A DNA stretch of 64,000 nucleotides from Bifidobacterium pseudolongum subsp. pseudolongum DSM 20099 (GCF_000771225.1 NZ_JDTZ01000002.1:310001-374000), one strand, 5' to 3'. Numbered from the stretch's first letter, positions 36,321 through 45,733 are shown. The notes: generated by a model from the sequence alone, not told the origin. Translations and numbers: made by a program.

Positions 36321-37661
36321 ATATTGGCCCTGCGGTGCGGCTTCGCCCGTCACCACCGGGTCGATGCTGGCCCATCCATCCGCCGCCGGCACGAATGCCG
36401 CCTCGCCCTGCCGCAGCACGCGGTCGTCATGGTCGGTGACGCAGCGTACGGCGCCCTGCGTGCACAATACCACGCGTGGACCCAGATGCGGCACCACCAC
36501 TTTGCCGCCCATCTGCTGCACAAGCGCATCGTAGCGCACGGCGAGCCGGTTCATCACCGGCCACGGCTCGTGGGCCGCATCCACACGCCCATAGCAGAGC
36601 ATGAATTCATTGACGGGCGGCTTGTAGAACACCACGTCGCGCATGAGCAGCGTACCCAACCGCGTGTCGGACGGGTCGATCGGGCTGGATATGCGGCAAT
36701 CCAGGCACTGCAGCAGATTGTCGATGTCTTTGTGTTTGACAGTCATGCCGGCGCGCAGCACGTTGTCTGAATTGGTCATGATTTCCGCGCCGGTACCATA
36801 TATATAGGCGTGCGGGCAGCCGGTGGGCAGGAACACCGATTCGCCCTCCTCGAGCCGCACCGGGTTCATCATCAGCAGCGCCAATACGCTCGGGTCGCCG
36901 GGGAACGCGCGCGTGGCACGCACCGCGTGATCGAAGGCCATGCGGTTGCGTTCCGCAGTGCAGCGTGCGCGCGCCTGCAGCAGGTCGCGTTCCAATTCCT
37001 GCGCGTTGAGCGGCGCCGCGGTGATCGCTGCATGGAATGCGCGGAACATGCGCCGGCGCGACTCCGGCCACACGCTCGCCGCGATCGGCATGCGCGCGTC
37101 GGCCTGCGCGAACTCGCCATCGCCGGCCGAACGCGAGAACGCGCGCACCATCGTCTGTGCGACGGGCGACTCGAGCAGGGTGAGATTGTGCAACGCGAAC
37201 GACTTCGGCGCAAAACCGACCGACGCGTGAAATGGTTCGAGAGCCACAACCATTTCGCTTTTCGCGTTCATGTCGTGGAACGAGCGTTCCGGCGCATCCA
37301 ATGCGATCGCCTCACGGTTTTCCATATTGAATCCCGCGCGCGCCTGGAAATCGACTGGGTGCACCTGCAGCGACAGCGGCACGCGCGCCGAGATCACTTT
37401 GAACAGGAACGGCAGCACCGGGCCGAATTCACTGGACCCGCGCGCGCCCACCATGTATTCGGGGCGCGCGGCGATCGCGTCGGTCAACGCGACCGGCGCG
37501 CCCCCAGGCTGTTCGATCAGCGACGGGGACTGCGGGTGCCCGCTGAACCACATTTCGGCAAGCGGCGAACGCCACTGCTCGCCCGTCAGATGGAACATGG
37601 ATTGCAGGCGTTCGCCGGAACCCCACGCGTAGCGCTTGGGAACAGGGCGAATCGTGAACAC
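36297..37661 (-). CDS. manA: Mannose-6-phosphate isomerase, class I
   Basis: 454 residues from a GTG with AAAGGA six bases upstream. The zinc-dependent cupin isomerase interconverts mannose-6-P and fructose-6-P. Family segments include SLQVHP, KSEMVVALEPF and the C-terminal EIMTNSDNVLRAGMTVKH. It is somewhat longer than the ~390-420 residues usual for the class. Cytoplasmic; feeds mannose units to the fructose-6-P shunt or to polysaccharide synthesis. Confidence 0.9.
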   Translation of the reverse strand: MFTIRPVPKRYAWGSGERLQSMFHLTGEQWRSPLAEMWFSGHPQSPSLIEQPGGAPVALTDAIAARPEYMVGARGSSEFGPVLPFLFKVISARVPLSLQVHPVDFQARAGFNMENREAIALDAPERSFHDMNAKSEMVVALEPFHASVGFAPKSFALHNLTLLESPVAQTMVRAFSRSAGDGEFAQADARMPIAASVWPESRRRMFRAFHAAITAAPLNAQELERDLLQARARCTAERNRMAFDHAVRATRAFPGDPSVLALLMMNPVRLEEGESVFLPTGCPHAYIYGTGAEIMTNSDNVLRAGMTVKHKDIDNLLQCLDCRISSPIDPSDTRLGTLLMRDVVFYKPPVNEFMLCYGRVDAAHEPWPVMNRLAVRYDALVQQMGGKVVVPHLGPRVVLCTQGAVRCVTDHDDRVLRQGEAAFVPAADGWASIDPVVTGEAAPQGQYVMASTPF

Positions 37662-37758
37662 GGGCAATCCTTTCGCACAAGCCGTCAATGGGGCAATGGA
37701 CCTCCCCATTGTACGCGATGACCGGCGTTTGCCGCCCCTTCGCGTTAGGGTGGAGGGC

Positions 37759-38019
37759 ATGAAAATTGCCCCGATCGTCGATCCCCATGCACGCCGCCCC
37801 TCCCCCAAACCCATGCAGGTGGACCTGCGCAAGGCGTTCATCCTGGGCACGGTGCTGTGGACGATTGCACTGATCGTCTGCATCTGCTTCTGGCAGTTCG
37901 GGCACAACCTGTGGTTCCGCACTTCCACGGTCATCTGCGCGTTCGGCGTGGTGATCGGCCTGCTCTTGCTCGTCTGGGAGTTCTTCGACCGCTCCGACTA
38001 CCGCCGTTTGGGCAAATAA
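37759..38019 (+). CDS. Small two-helix membrane protein (DUF2530-like)
   Basis: 86 residues with two hydrophobic segments (about 28-46 and 57-74) and a charged tail FFDRSDYRRLGK. The layout matches actinobacterial DUF2530 proteins. GGAGG lies unusually close to the ATG (three bases). It is divergent from manA and convergent with the sensor kinase gene, ending 3 bp from the kinase stop. Function unknown. Confidence 0.7.
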   Translation: MKIAPIVDPHARRPSPKPMQVDLRKAFILGTVLWTIALIVCICFWQFGHNLWFRTSTVICAFGVVIGLLLLVWEFFDRSDYRRLGK

Positions 38020-38022
38020 AGC

Positions 38023-39342
38023 TCAATCCGCCTGCGCGGGGTCAAGCGGCAACACGAGCGTGAACGTGCTGCCCTGTCCCGGCCGGCTCCACACATGCAC
38101 ACTGCCTTGATGCGTCAACGCTACATGCTTGACGATCGCCAACCCCAAGCCAACGCCTTCCGACGTGCGCTCATTCTGCTGCGCGCCACGGTAGAACCGC
38201 TCGAAGATGCGCTGCTGCTCGTCAAGGGGAATGCCCGTGCCGCGGTCGATCACCCGCACAACCGCATTCCGGCCATCGCGGTCCGGCTTCACATCCACGC
38301 TCACCACCGCGCCATCCGGCGAATACTCGAGCGCGTTCTCAATCAGCTTGTCGATCGCCGCGCGGATCTGCTCCGACTCGCCATGCACCACAAGCCCATC
38401 GCTGCCACTCACCGCGATCCGCTGGGCGTGCGCCTGCGCGAGCGGCTGCGCCACCTCGGCCGCCGCACGCGCCTCACTGAGCACATTGAGCCGGTTCTCG
38501 TCGGTCGGCGTGACCTGCTCCTGCGCTTTGATCAGCAACAGCAGATCCTTGACCATGTGGTCGATGTACGCGATCGTCCGGCGCACCTTGCGCGCGTCCT
38601 GCGCGATATGCTCGTCCTTGAGCCCCGCCTGCTCGAGCGAAGCGGCGAGCCGCTGCAGTTCGTCGCTCGGTTTGACGAGCTGTTCCGAGACATTCGCAAT
38701 GAAATCGTCGCGCACTTGGGCGAAACGCACGCGCTCGCTGACATCATCGAGCAGCACAATCACAAAACGCTCGCTGATGCGGCCCACGGTGACGCGCAGC
38801 CAGTTCGGCCGGCTCACCGCGACCGGGGTGGCGTGTGCACCCGCCGGCGCGGCGTTGCCCCAGCCGTCGTCGTCCGCGTCTGCCATGTGCAGGAAACGCT
38901 GCGGGGTCATCGTGGTCAGTTCGAACGTGGTTTTGCCGCCCTGTGCACGCACGTCGCGCACCGCCTGCGCGATGCGCGGCTCCACAATGACATCGTCGTC
39001 GACAACGCCGAGCCGGTACGCGGCGGGATTCGCGCGCACCACTTCGTCGGATTCGTCGACGACGATCGGCGCTCCGGGCAGCATCGACAGCAGCACGGCC
39101 GTGGATTCCTCCAGATCGTCGGCATCCTCGTCGGCGTCATCGTCGGCGTCATGGTGTTTGCGCAGCCGCGCGAACCGTTCAGCGAAACGGTCGCGCAGCG
39201 ATTCGCCCTGCGTGGCGGACTGCACGAGTGGCATGACCATGTCTGCGATGAGCAGGCCGACGCCGATCACGGCGCCCATGGCCAACAGCACGAACGCAAC
39301 GGCGATGATGGTCGTGGTGGTGATGTGCGGCATACCGCCCAT
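38023..39342 (-). CDS. SenX3-like sensor histidine kinase lacking the phospho-acceptor histidine
   Basis: 439 residues. One N-terminal membrane helix (about 8-35), an acidic linker, a PAS-like region (about 80-210), a DHp domain and an HATPase_c domain with IDKLIENALEYS (N box), DRGTGIP (G1) and EGVGLGLAIVKH (G2). The H box, normally NVSHELKTP, reads NVSEQLVKP (codons checked), so the phosphorylated His is Glu. It is divergent from phoU, as SenX3 often is, with no response regulator nearby. It may act as a phosphatase, scaffold or ATP-gated regulator. The start (39342 or 39333) is uncertain. Confidence 0.85.
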   Translation of the reverse strand: MGGMPHITTTTIIAVAFVLLAMGAVIGVGLLIADMVMPLVQSATQGESLRDRFAERFARLRKHHDADDDADEDADDLEESTAVLLSMLPGAPIVVDESDEVVRANPAAYRLGVVDDDVIVEPRIAQAVRDVRAQGGKTTFELTTMTPQRFLHMADADDDGWGNAAPAGAHATPVAVSRPNWLRVTVGRISERFVIVLLDDVSERVRFAQVRDDFIANVSEQLVKPSDELQRLAASLEQAGLKDEHIAQDARKVRRTIAYIDHMVKDLLLLIKAQEQVTPTDENRLNVLSEARAAAEVAQPLAQAHAQRIAVSGSDGLVVHGESEQIRAAIDKLIENALEYSPDGAVVSVDVKPDRDGRNAVVRVIDRGTGIPLDEQQRIFERFYRGAQQNERTSEGVGLGLAIVKHVALTHQGSVHVWSRPGQGSTFTLVLPLDPAQAD

Positions 39343-39517
39343 TGTGGCATAGATGAGCGATGTGCGCGGTGGCGATGCCCGCAAAACGCGCGCAAAGTGA
39401 ACAACACGTGAACCGCATGCGATTGGCATGGCGGCGCGCTTCCTCTACACTGGGACGGGAATGCGCGGCATGGACCGCGAACCGCCACGCCCGATGGACC
39501 CAATGGAAGGGAATCAA

Positions 39518-40198
39518 ATGCGCGTAATATTCAACGAAGGACTCAAAGCCGTAGCCGACGACCTTGACCACATGGCACGCAATGTGCGCGACGCCATTCA
39601 CGGCGCGGGGCAGGCGCTGCTCAACACCGACCTCGACGCCGCGCAGACGGTGATCGACAACGACGCCGAAACCGATGCGCTTTCGACGAGCATCGTCGAC
39701 CAGTGCGTGGAACTGCTCGCCCGCCAGAACCCGGTGGCCACCGATCTGCGCGTCGTGGTCTCCACCATGCGTCTGGCGATTACGTTCGAGCGCATGGGCG
39801 ATCTGGCGCGCCACATCGCTGAATCCGCGCGCCGCACCTACCCCGATTCGCCGTTGCCGCAGGATATCGTGAGCACCTTTACGAAAATGCAGCAGTTCCT
39901 CGATGTGACCGCCGACCGCCTCGTCACGATGCTCGCCGACCGCGACACGAAGGTGGCCGACCAGATCATCCATGACGACGACGTGCTCGACGACCTGCAC
40001 AAGAAGACGCTCGAGTTCGCCCAGTCCGAAGACTTCCCGGGCACGAACCAGCAGCTCATCAACGTGGTGCTGATCGGCCGCTTCATGGAGCGGCTTGGCG
40101 ACCACGCCGTCTCCGCCGCGCGCCGTGTCGTGTTCATCGTCTCCGGCTTCGATCCGTCGAAGGAGCCGGACCGCGATGAGGGCACCGACATCGACTGA
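39518..40198 (+). CDS. phoU: Phosphate-system regulator PhoU
   Basis: 226 residues, two PhoU three-helix repeats, each with its metal-binding motif (FERMGDLARHIAESA and MERLGDHAVSAARR). In other bacteria PhoU links the Pst transporter to a sensor kinase and limits phosphate signalling. GGAAGGGA precedes the ATG at 39518. Here it faces the atypical SenX3-like kinase; no pst genes are in the window. Confidence 0.92.
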   Translation: MRVIFNEGLKAVADDLDHMARNVRDAIHGAGQALLNTDLDAAQTVIDNDAETDALSTSIVDQCVELLARQNPVATDLRVVVSTMRLAITFERMGDLARHIAESARRTYPDSPLPQDIVSTFTKMQQFLDVTADRLVTMLADRDTKVADQIIHDDDVLDDLHKKTLEFAQSEDFPGTNQQLINVVLIGRFMERLGDHAVSAARRVVFIVSGFDPSKEPDRDEGTDID

Positions 40199-40221
40199 CG
40201 GCCGCTATATCCAGATCTGCG

Positions 40222-40259
40222 ACATGGCCCCGGCACCTGATGAGGTGCCGGGGCCATGT
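40222..40259. terminator. Bidirectional stem-loop after phoU
   Basis: A perfect 17-bp stem (40222-40238 with 40243-40259), loop GATG, lies between convergent phoU and the oxidoreductase gene. A T-run is lacking. Confidence 0.7.
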
Positions 40260-40289
40260 CGCGCTCAATACGCCGGTTCAACCAGCCTT

Positions 40290-41285
40290 TCAGGCATCCA
40301 CGTCCACGACGAGCTTGCCCGTGACCTTATGGTCGGCCAGCGAACGCAGCCCTTCCACAAGATCGCCGAACGACAGCACACCGGTGATGAGCGGGTCGAG
40401 CTGGCCTTGCGAGACCATCGACAGGACGTCCGAGGCCATCGTGCCCAGGTCGCGCTGCTCCATCGGGTTGCCGGAGCCGTGCGCGCCACCGAGGTTGACA
40501 ACGTCGATGCTCAGGGCACCGCCGAACATCTGGCCGCTTGACACCGGCGGCACGTCGACAATCGTGACGAGCTGCCCGTTGTAGGCGAGGCGCCCGAGGT
40601 CGCATTCGGCTTCCTCACCACTCACCGTGTCGACGATCAGGTCGGCGCCGCGGCCGTCGGTCAGTTCGCGCACGCGCTCATCGACGTCCTGCGTGCGGTA
40701 GTCAATCACGGCGTCAGGCCGCACATGCTCGCGCACATAGTCCACATTGCGCGTCGAGCATGTGGTAAACACGGTGATGCCGTGCATCTTCGCGAGCTGC
40801 ACGGCGACGCCGCCAACCGCGCCGGACCCGCCGTGCACGAGCGCGGTGCGCACGAGGTTGAGGTTCGGTTTCCTGTTGATCGTCTGGTACGCGGTAAGCG
40901 CGCTGCACAGCATGCCCGCGGCCGTGGTGTACTCCACATCGTCGGGGATGAGCGCGAGCTCGTACGTCGGCGCGCTCACATATTCGGCGAAACAGCCGTC
41001 GAAGCGCAGGTCGCCATGTCCGGCGACACGCATGCCGACCTTCCACGTGTCTTCGACGCCTTCGCCGAGCTCCACGATTTCACCGGCCACGTCAAGGCCG
41101 AGGATGTGCGGATAGGTCCAGTTCGCGTTGCCGCCTTCGGCGAGTTTATAATCGACCGGGTTGAGCCCCGCGGCGTGCACTTGGATCAGCACATGGCCGG
41201 GCGCAGCCTGCGGGCGTGGCACATCGGCCAGTTCCATTGCGTCCAGGCCACGCGCCTCGGCGTTGGGAATCACATAGGCTTTCAC
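40290..41285 (-). CDS. Zinc-free MDR oxidoreductase (quinone reductase/alkenal reductase-like)
   Basis: 331 residues of the medium-chain dehydrogenase/reductase fold without structural zinc cysteines. It opens MKAYVIPNAEARG, has the AAGLNPVDYK substrate segment and the NADPH-binding HGGSGAVGGVAVQLAK. It begins with GTG overlapping the oleate hydratase stop (GTGA), so it is coupled to it. It may reduce reactive lipid or quinone compounds linked to fatty acid hydration. The exact substrate is unknown. Confidence 0.82.
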   Translation of the reverse strand: MKAYVIPNAEARGLDAMELADVPRPQAAPGHVLIQVHAAGLNPVDYKLAEGGNANWTYPHILGLDVAGEIVELGEGVEDTWKVGMRVAGHGDLRFDGCFAEYVSAPTYELALIPDDVEYTTAAGMLCSALTAYQTINRKPNLNLVRTALVHGGSGAVGGVAVQLAKMHGITVFTTCSTRNVDYVREHVRPDAVIDYRTQDVDERVRELTDGRGADLIVDTVSGEEAECDLGRLAYNGQLVTIVDVPPVSSGQMFGGALSIDVVNLGGAHGSGNPMEQRDLGTMASDVLSMVSQGQLDPLITGVLSFGDLVEGLRSLADHKVTGKLVVDVDA

Positions 41286-43411
41286 TGGGCGACCTCCGGC
41301 GTGTCGAGCTGTTCTTCGGCCTCGGGCTTGTCGGTGCCCGCGGGCCGGGCGTCCACACTGGCCACGGCCGGTGTGACGGCAGCGGCCGCGGCTTCGGCCT
41401 GCTGGTCGGGGAACGCGGCGGCCTCGGCGTCCTTCGCATGCTGCATGAGACGCTGCTCATCGGCTTCGCTGAACGAGGCGTCGAACCGCATGCCCGGCTT
41501 CATGTCGGCCGGATGGTCCGGATCGTCAATGGCGCCGAAGGTCTTGAGCATCTCGTGGATGTAAGTGCCCTTCGTGCGGTTGAGCGCAATCGCGATCGCC
41601 TTGCGTTCGATGCCATTGCGGCCGAAGGTCGTGAGCGGTTCGCCGTCGCGCAGCTTGACGGCGGCGTTGAGCATGTCGCGCACATCGTATTCGCTGTTCC
41701 ACACCTCGGGCACGCCACGGTCGACGTCGAAGAGCGTGTACACGGCCTCCATGCCGGTGCGCATCGAGTATTCGGTCGTGAAGATCGTGTCTCGCGGCTC
41801 TTCGGCGAACTGGCCGATGAACGCGAAGTTGACGGCGCCGTCCGGCACCACGTCCGGGCGGTCGCCGAGTTCGCGCGGCATGAAGAACGCGTCGACGTAC
41901 GGCATCATGACCGGGATCGTATTGCAGTGCTTCGAGGCGAGCTCATGAATCTTGTCGGTCGGCACGCCCATGTGGTAGAGCCACTCCTCGCAGATCTCCT
42001 CACCGGTGCAATCCTGCATTTTCTTGCGGATGTAGTTGCCTGGGTTGTCCGGCAGCAGCGCGTCGATCCACACGCTGATCTGGTCGGCCGGCTGGTCGCG
42101 GAACTGCTGCTGGCGGTTGATCGTCCAGCTCATGAGCCAGTTCGAATCCTTGACGCTCACGATGCCGCCGGTCACGGTGTGACCGCCGAACGGCGAGCGT
42201 CCGGTGATCTTCTCGATGTACGGGATAATCTCGTCGTCGAGCGTTGTCGCGGTCGCGCTCATCCACTTCGTCAGGTTCGGATCGTAGATGAACTTCTGCG
42301 GGTGGCCGAAGCTCGGGTCGACGGCGGCGATGCGGTTCCAGGTGTCCCAGCCGCTGCCCTTCTTGAGCGCGGGGTTGAAGCCGGCCGGCGTGTTCTGGTT
42401 GCCTTTGGTCACTGATTCGACAAGGCCGCCGTTCGTGATGAACACGAAATCGTCCTCGCCCAGTTCGATCGTCTTCGTCTCGTTGTTCTTCAGGTCGGTG
42501 ACGACGAGCGTCTTCGCGACCTTCTTGTTCGGCGTGCTGTACGGGTTGCGCGGGAAGGCGCCGTTCTCGGTCTGCGCGCGCAGGATCTCGTCCATCGCGA
42601 CGTTCGTGAACTCGCGCTTCGGCCCCATCTCGGTCTCGCTGACGTCGAAGGTCACGTCGTCGACCGAAGTCTGCATGTGGAACTGCACGCCATGCGCCTT
42701 GAGGTAGTTCATGAGCGGCAGGATCATCGACTCGTACTGGTTGTAGCGCGTGAAGCGCAGCGCCGAGAAGTCCGGCAGACCGCCGATGTGATGGATGAAG
42801 CGGTGGATGTAACGGTGCATCTCGAGCGCCGACTGCCAGTTCTCGAACGCGAACATCGTGCGCCAGTACAGCCAGAAGTTCGAATCGAGCACTTCGTCGT
42901 CGAAGTAGTCGGTAATCTTCTTGTTCGCAAGCTCCTCCTCAGTCGCCAGATAGAGCTTGAGGATCTCCATGACGGCCTTGTCGGAGAGGCCGAACTTCTT
43001 GTCCGTGTGCGCGTCCTGTCCACGGCCCTTCGTGGCGCGGCACTTCGAATAGTTCGGGTCCTCCTTGTTGAGCCAGTAGTAGTAGTCGAGCATGGAGACG
43101 TTCTCGTCCTCGATGCTCGGCACATCACGGTAGACGTCCCACATGACCTCGAAATGGTTGTCCATCTCGCGGCCACCGCGCATCACATAGCCTTCGCCCT
43201 TGATGAACGCGCCGTCAAGAGCGCCGCCCGGCAGCACGTCCTTTTCGAACACATGGATGTTCTTGCCCGGCATCTGCGCGTCGCGCACCAGATAGAACGC
43301 GGCCGTGAGCGCCGCAAGCCCCGTGCCGATGATGTACGCGCTCTTGTTCTCGATGCCCTCCGGTTTGCGGGGGTGTGCGAAGGCCTCGAAATTGCCTGCC
43401 GAATAATACAT
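41282..43411 (-). CDS. ohyA: Oleate hydratase (myosin-cross-reactive antigen family)
   Basis: 709 residues. The FAD-binding enzyme adds water to the cis-9 double bond of oleate and linoleate, giving 10-hydroxy acids. The N-terminus MYYSAGNFEAFAHP and the FAD loop IIGTGLAALTAAF match bifidobacterial MCRA, which I recall as about 626 residues. The excess is a C-terminal Ala/Glu/Pro-rich tail after about residue 640. GAGGAGGAG precedes the ATG. It is first in a two-gene operon with the downstream oxidoreductase. The family has a role in tolerance to free fatty acids. Confidence 0.93.
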   Translation of the reverse strand: MYYSAGNFEAFAHPRKPEGIENKSAYIIGTGLAALTAAFYLVRDAQMPGKNIHVFEKDVLPGGALDGAFIKGEGYVMRGGREMDNHFEVMWDVYRDVPSIEDENVSMLDYYYWLNKEDPNYSKCRATKGRGQDAHTDKKFGLSDKAVMEILKLYLATEEELANKKITDYFDDEVLDSNFWLYWRTMFAFENWQSALEMHRYIHRFIHHIGGLPDFSALRFTRYNQYESMILPLMNYLKAHGVQFHMQTSVDDVTFDVSETEMGPKREFTNVAMDEILRAQTENGAFPRNPYSTPNKKVAKTLVVTDLKNNETKTIELGEDDFVFITNGGLVESVTKGNQNTPAGFNPALKKGSGWDTWNRIAAVDPSFGHPQKFIYDPNLTKWMSATATTLDDEIIPYIEKITGRSPFGGHTVTGGIVSVKDSNWLMSWTINRQQQFRDQPADQISVWIDALLPDNPGNYIRKKMQDCTGEEICEEWLYHMGVPTDKIHELASKHCNTIPVMMPYVDAFFMPRELGDRPDVVPDGAVNFAFIGQFAEEPRDTIFTTEYSMRTGMEAVYTLFDVDRGVPEVWNSEYDVRDMLNAAVKLRDGEPLTTFGRNGIERKAIAIALNRTKGTYIHEMLKTFGAIDDPDHPADMKPGMRFDASFSEADEQRLMQHAKDAEAAAFPDQQAEAAAAAVTPAVASVDARPAGTDKPEAEEQLDTPEVAQ

Positions 43412-43669
43412 GGCTCCTCCTCTTGCGCGGGTTCGTTCCCGCGAAGATCTGCTTGCGCCGTCTTTCGGCGCCCTAGGGCCCATTGTGTGCCCACATCTGT
43501 GTGGGCCGTGCGGGACTTCACTAAGAGCTTGGGTCTGCGGCTGGCATACAGGTTGGTGAAGTATAGGGATGGATGGCGGCAACGGCGAAAAGAGCCACAT
43601 ATAGGGTGTGGGGCGAGGCTTTGTTGAACGTTCTGTATCCATCCACGCAGAGCAGACCAATGAACCAAA

Positions 43670-43766
43670 CTTCATTCAACTTTTTGCGACGATTGCCTCA
43701 GAATATCCAATAAAACAATCCTTCATCGAACATTTTGTCACCAATCCTCTCAGAATATCCAATGAA
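43670..43766. repeat. Two degenerate ~45-bp direct repeats upstream of ohyA
   Basis: Unit 1 (43670-43714) and unit 2 (43721-43766) both run CTTCAT..AAC, TTTTG, and a shared 15-base core CTCAGAATATCCAAT (43697-43711 and 43749-43763). Spacing between the cores is 52 bp, about five helical turns, which suits paired regulator sites. Confidence 0.75.
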
Positions 43767-43779
43767 GCCCGACACATAT

Positions 43780-43828
43780 GACAACAGTGGCCGCCACTAT
43801 CACCGGGATAGTGGCGGCCACTGTTGTC
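43780..43828. terminator. Terminator hairpin after gpmA
   Basis: A perfect 22-bp stem (43780-43801 with 43807-43828), five-base loop, lies 40 bp beyond the gpmA stop. The T-run is short. Confidence 0.75.
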
Positions 43829-43867
43829 ATTCATTGAGCGTGCGCTCAGAGCAAGGCCGAACTCAGA

Positions 43868-44608
43868 TCACTTCTGGCCCTGGGCGGCAACGGCGGCGGC
43901 ACCGGCGGCGGCGGCCTCGGGATCGAGGTATTCTCCGCCCTTCTTGACCGGCTTGAAGTCGTCGTCAAGCTCGTACACGAGCGGCATGGCCGTCGGGATG
44001 TTGACCTTGGCGATCTCCTCTTCGGTCAGGCCGTCGAGCATCTTGACGATCGCGCGCAGCGAATTGCCGTGCGCGGCGATCAGCACGGTCTTGCCGGTCT
44101 TGAGTTCGGGGATGATGTCCGACTCCCAATACGGCTCGACGCGGGCCACGACATCGGCGAGGCACTCGGCTTCCGGCACCGGGTCGCCGGCGTAGCGTGG
44201 ATCGTTGTTCTGCGCGTACTCGTCGTTCGGGTCGATCTCGGGCGGCGGGGTGCCGTAGGAGCGGCGCCACAGCATGAACTTCTCGTCGCCGTACTCTTCG
44301 CGGATCTGGGTCTTGTTCTTGCCCTGCAGCGCGCCGTAGTGACGCTCGTTGAGGCGCCAGTCGCGCTTGACCGGGATCCACAGGCGGTCGGCCTCGTCGA
44401 GGGCGATGTTCGCAGTGTTGATCGCGCGGCGCAGCAGCGAGGTGAAGACGATGTCCGGCAGGACACCCTTCTCCTTGAGCAGGCGGCCACCGTTCTTGGC
44501 CTCTTCCTCACCCTGCTCGGTCAGCGGGACGTCAACCCAGCCGGTGAACTGATTTGTCTTGTTCCATGCGCTCTGACCATGTCGGAGCAGTACCAATTTA
44601 TAAGTCAT
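43868..44608 (-). CDS. gpmA: 2,3-bisphosphoglycerate-dependent phosphoglycerate mutase
   Basis: 246 residues. Catalytic [10 protein letters not shown] (phospho-histidine), [18 protein letters not shown] and AAHGNSLRA are all present. It interconverts 3- and 2-phosphoglycerate in glycolysis. A short Ala-rich tail ends the protein. The ATG at 44608 lacks a strong ribosome site, but the family N-terminus fits. Confidence 0.95.
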   Translation of the reverse strand: MTYKLVLLRHGQSAWNKTNQFTGWVDVPLTEQGEEEAKNGGRLLKEKGVLPDIVFTSLLRRAINTANIALDEADRLWIPVKRDWRLNERHYGALQGKNKTQIREEYGDEKFMLWRRSYGTPPPEIDPNDEYAQNNDPRYAGDPVPEAECLADVVARVEPYWESDIIPELKTGKTVLIAAHGNSLRAIVKMLDGLTEEEIAKVNIPTAMPLVYELDDDFKPVKKGGEYLDPEAAAAGAAAVAAQGQK

Positions 44609-44665
44609 GTTTGCCAGTGTACCGTTGCGCCCTGTCATTTTCGCCGCATACGGCGCGCGCACAGC

Positions 44666-45733
44666 TCACAGCGCCAGCACGAATCCGGTGAACGCGAGCG
44701 CGAGCCACAGCGCGAGCAGTGACAGCGACCACATGGCGCGCATATATTCGCCGTGCGCGACCTCAAAACACGTGAAATACCCGGTGAGCAGCATGCACAC
44801 CATGCCGAGCACCGCGCAGAATCCCCAGCCCACCGTCAGATGCGCCAGTTCACCGCCGTGTACGCCCACGAACACACCGGCGGCGAGCACTGCGAGCATG
44901 ACGATCGCGATGACCACGATGACGCACACGGTTGTGGCGCGCGCGCCGAGACGCACCGCCCATGTGCGCTTGCCCGATTGGGCGTCGGTGCGTATATCGC
45001 GCAGATTGTTCACCGACAGCACAGCGAGCGCCACGAGCCCGACGAGCACCGACCCGCACACGGCCGGCCAGGTGAGCGTGCCGACCATGGTTGCCATGGT
45101 GCCGAGCGCGGCGACCGGCCCGAAGAAGACGAACGCGGCGATCTCGCCCCATCCGCGGTAGCCGTAAGGGTGCGCGCCGCCCACGTAGAACCAGCCGGCG
45201 AGCACGCACACCACACCCATCGCAAGGAGCCACCAATACCCCGTGATCACCACGGCCGCGACACCGCACGCGCATGCGAGCGCCGCGCTCACCACGGCCG
45301 CCGTCAGTACGGCGCGTGGTGGCACACCGGATGCGACGAGCCGTGTGGGCGCGTGCAGTTCCTCGTAGTCGAGCGTCTCCTCGCGCTCGACTTCGCCCGA
45401 TTCCGTGGCACACGTCACGTACTCCACGCGGTTGGCCACGGCTATGTCCACGCGGTGCGCGTCGGTGCCACGGATGCCATCGGAGTAGTCGTTCGCGAAG
45501 TTCGCGGCGATCTGCAGAAAGACCGCCACGCCGAGGCTCAGCAGCATGAGTGTGATCATGCGGGTGGTCGACGGGGCGCAGTCGGCGCCGCCCGCGATCC
45601 ATGCGCATGCCGACAGGCCGTGCGCACGACCGCGCGCAACGCCCCATGCCGAGGCCGCGCCGATCCAGACGGGCGCCACGCCGAGCGCGAGCGTGCGCGG
45701 GCGTGCGCCGGAGATGAGTTGAGAGAGATTCAT
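44666..45733 (-). CDS. menA: UbiA-family prenyltransferase, MenA-like
   Basis: 355 residues with about eight hydrophobic helices. The prenyl-diphosphate motif is in NFANDYSDGIRGTD, and the second Asp motif is in NNLRDIRTDAQSGKRT. By similarity it attaches a polyprenyl chain to 1,4-dihydroxy-2-naphthoate. No other men gene is in the window. An insertion of ~40 residues lies between the first motif and VASGV. It is 57 bp upstream of gpmA on the same strand. Confidence 0.85.
   Translation of the reverse strand: MNLSQLISGARPRTLALGVAPVWIGAASAWGVARGRAHGLSACAWIAGGADCAPSTTRMITLMLLSLGVAVFLQIAANFANDYSDGIRGTDAHRVDIAVANRVEYVTCATESGEVEREETLDYEELHAPTRLVASGVPPRAVLTAAVVSAALACACGVAAVVITGYWWLLAMGVVCVLAGWFYVGGAHPYGYRGWGEIAAFVFFGPVAALGTMATMVGTLTWPAVCGSVLVGLVALAVLSVNNLRDIRTDAQSGKRTWAVRLGARATTVCVIVVIAIVMLAVLAAGVFVGVHGGELAHLTVGWGFCAVLGMVCMLLTGYFTCFEVAHGEYMRAMWSLSLLALWLALAFTGFVLAL

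Larger units (their letters stand above)
43412..43867. other. Long leader/intergenic region between ohyA and gpmA
   Basis: No convincing gene. It carries the ohyA promoter region (minus strand), two degenerate direct repeats (43670-43766) and the gpmA terminator hairpin. The part around 43660-43780 is clearly AT-richer than the flanks. Confidence 0.5.
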
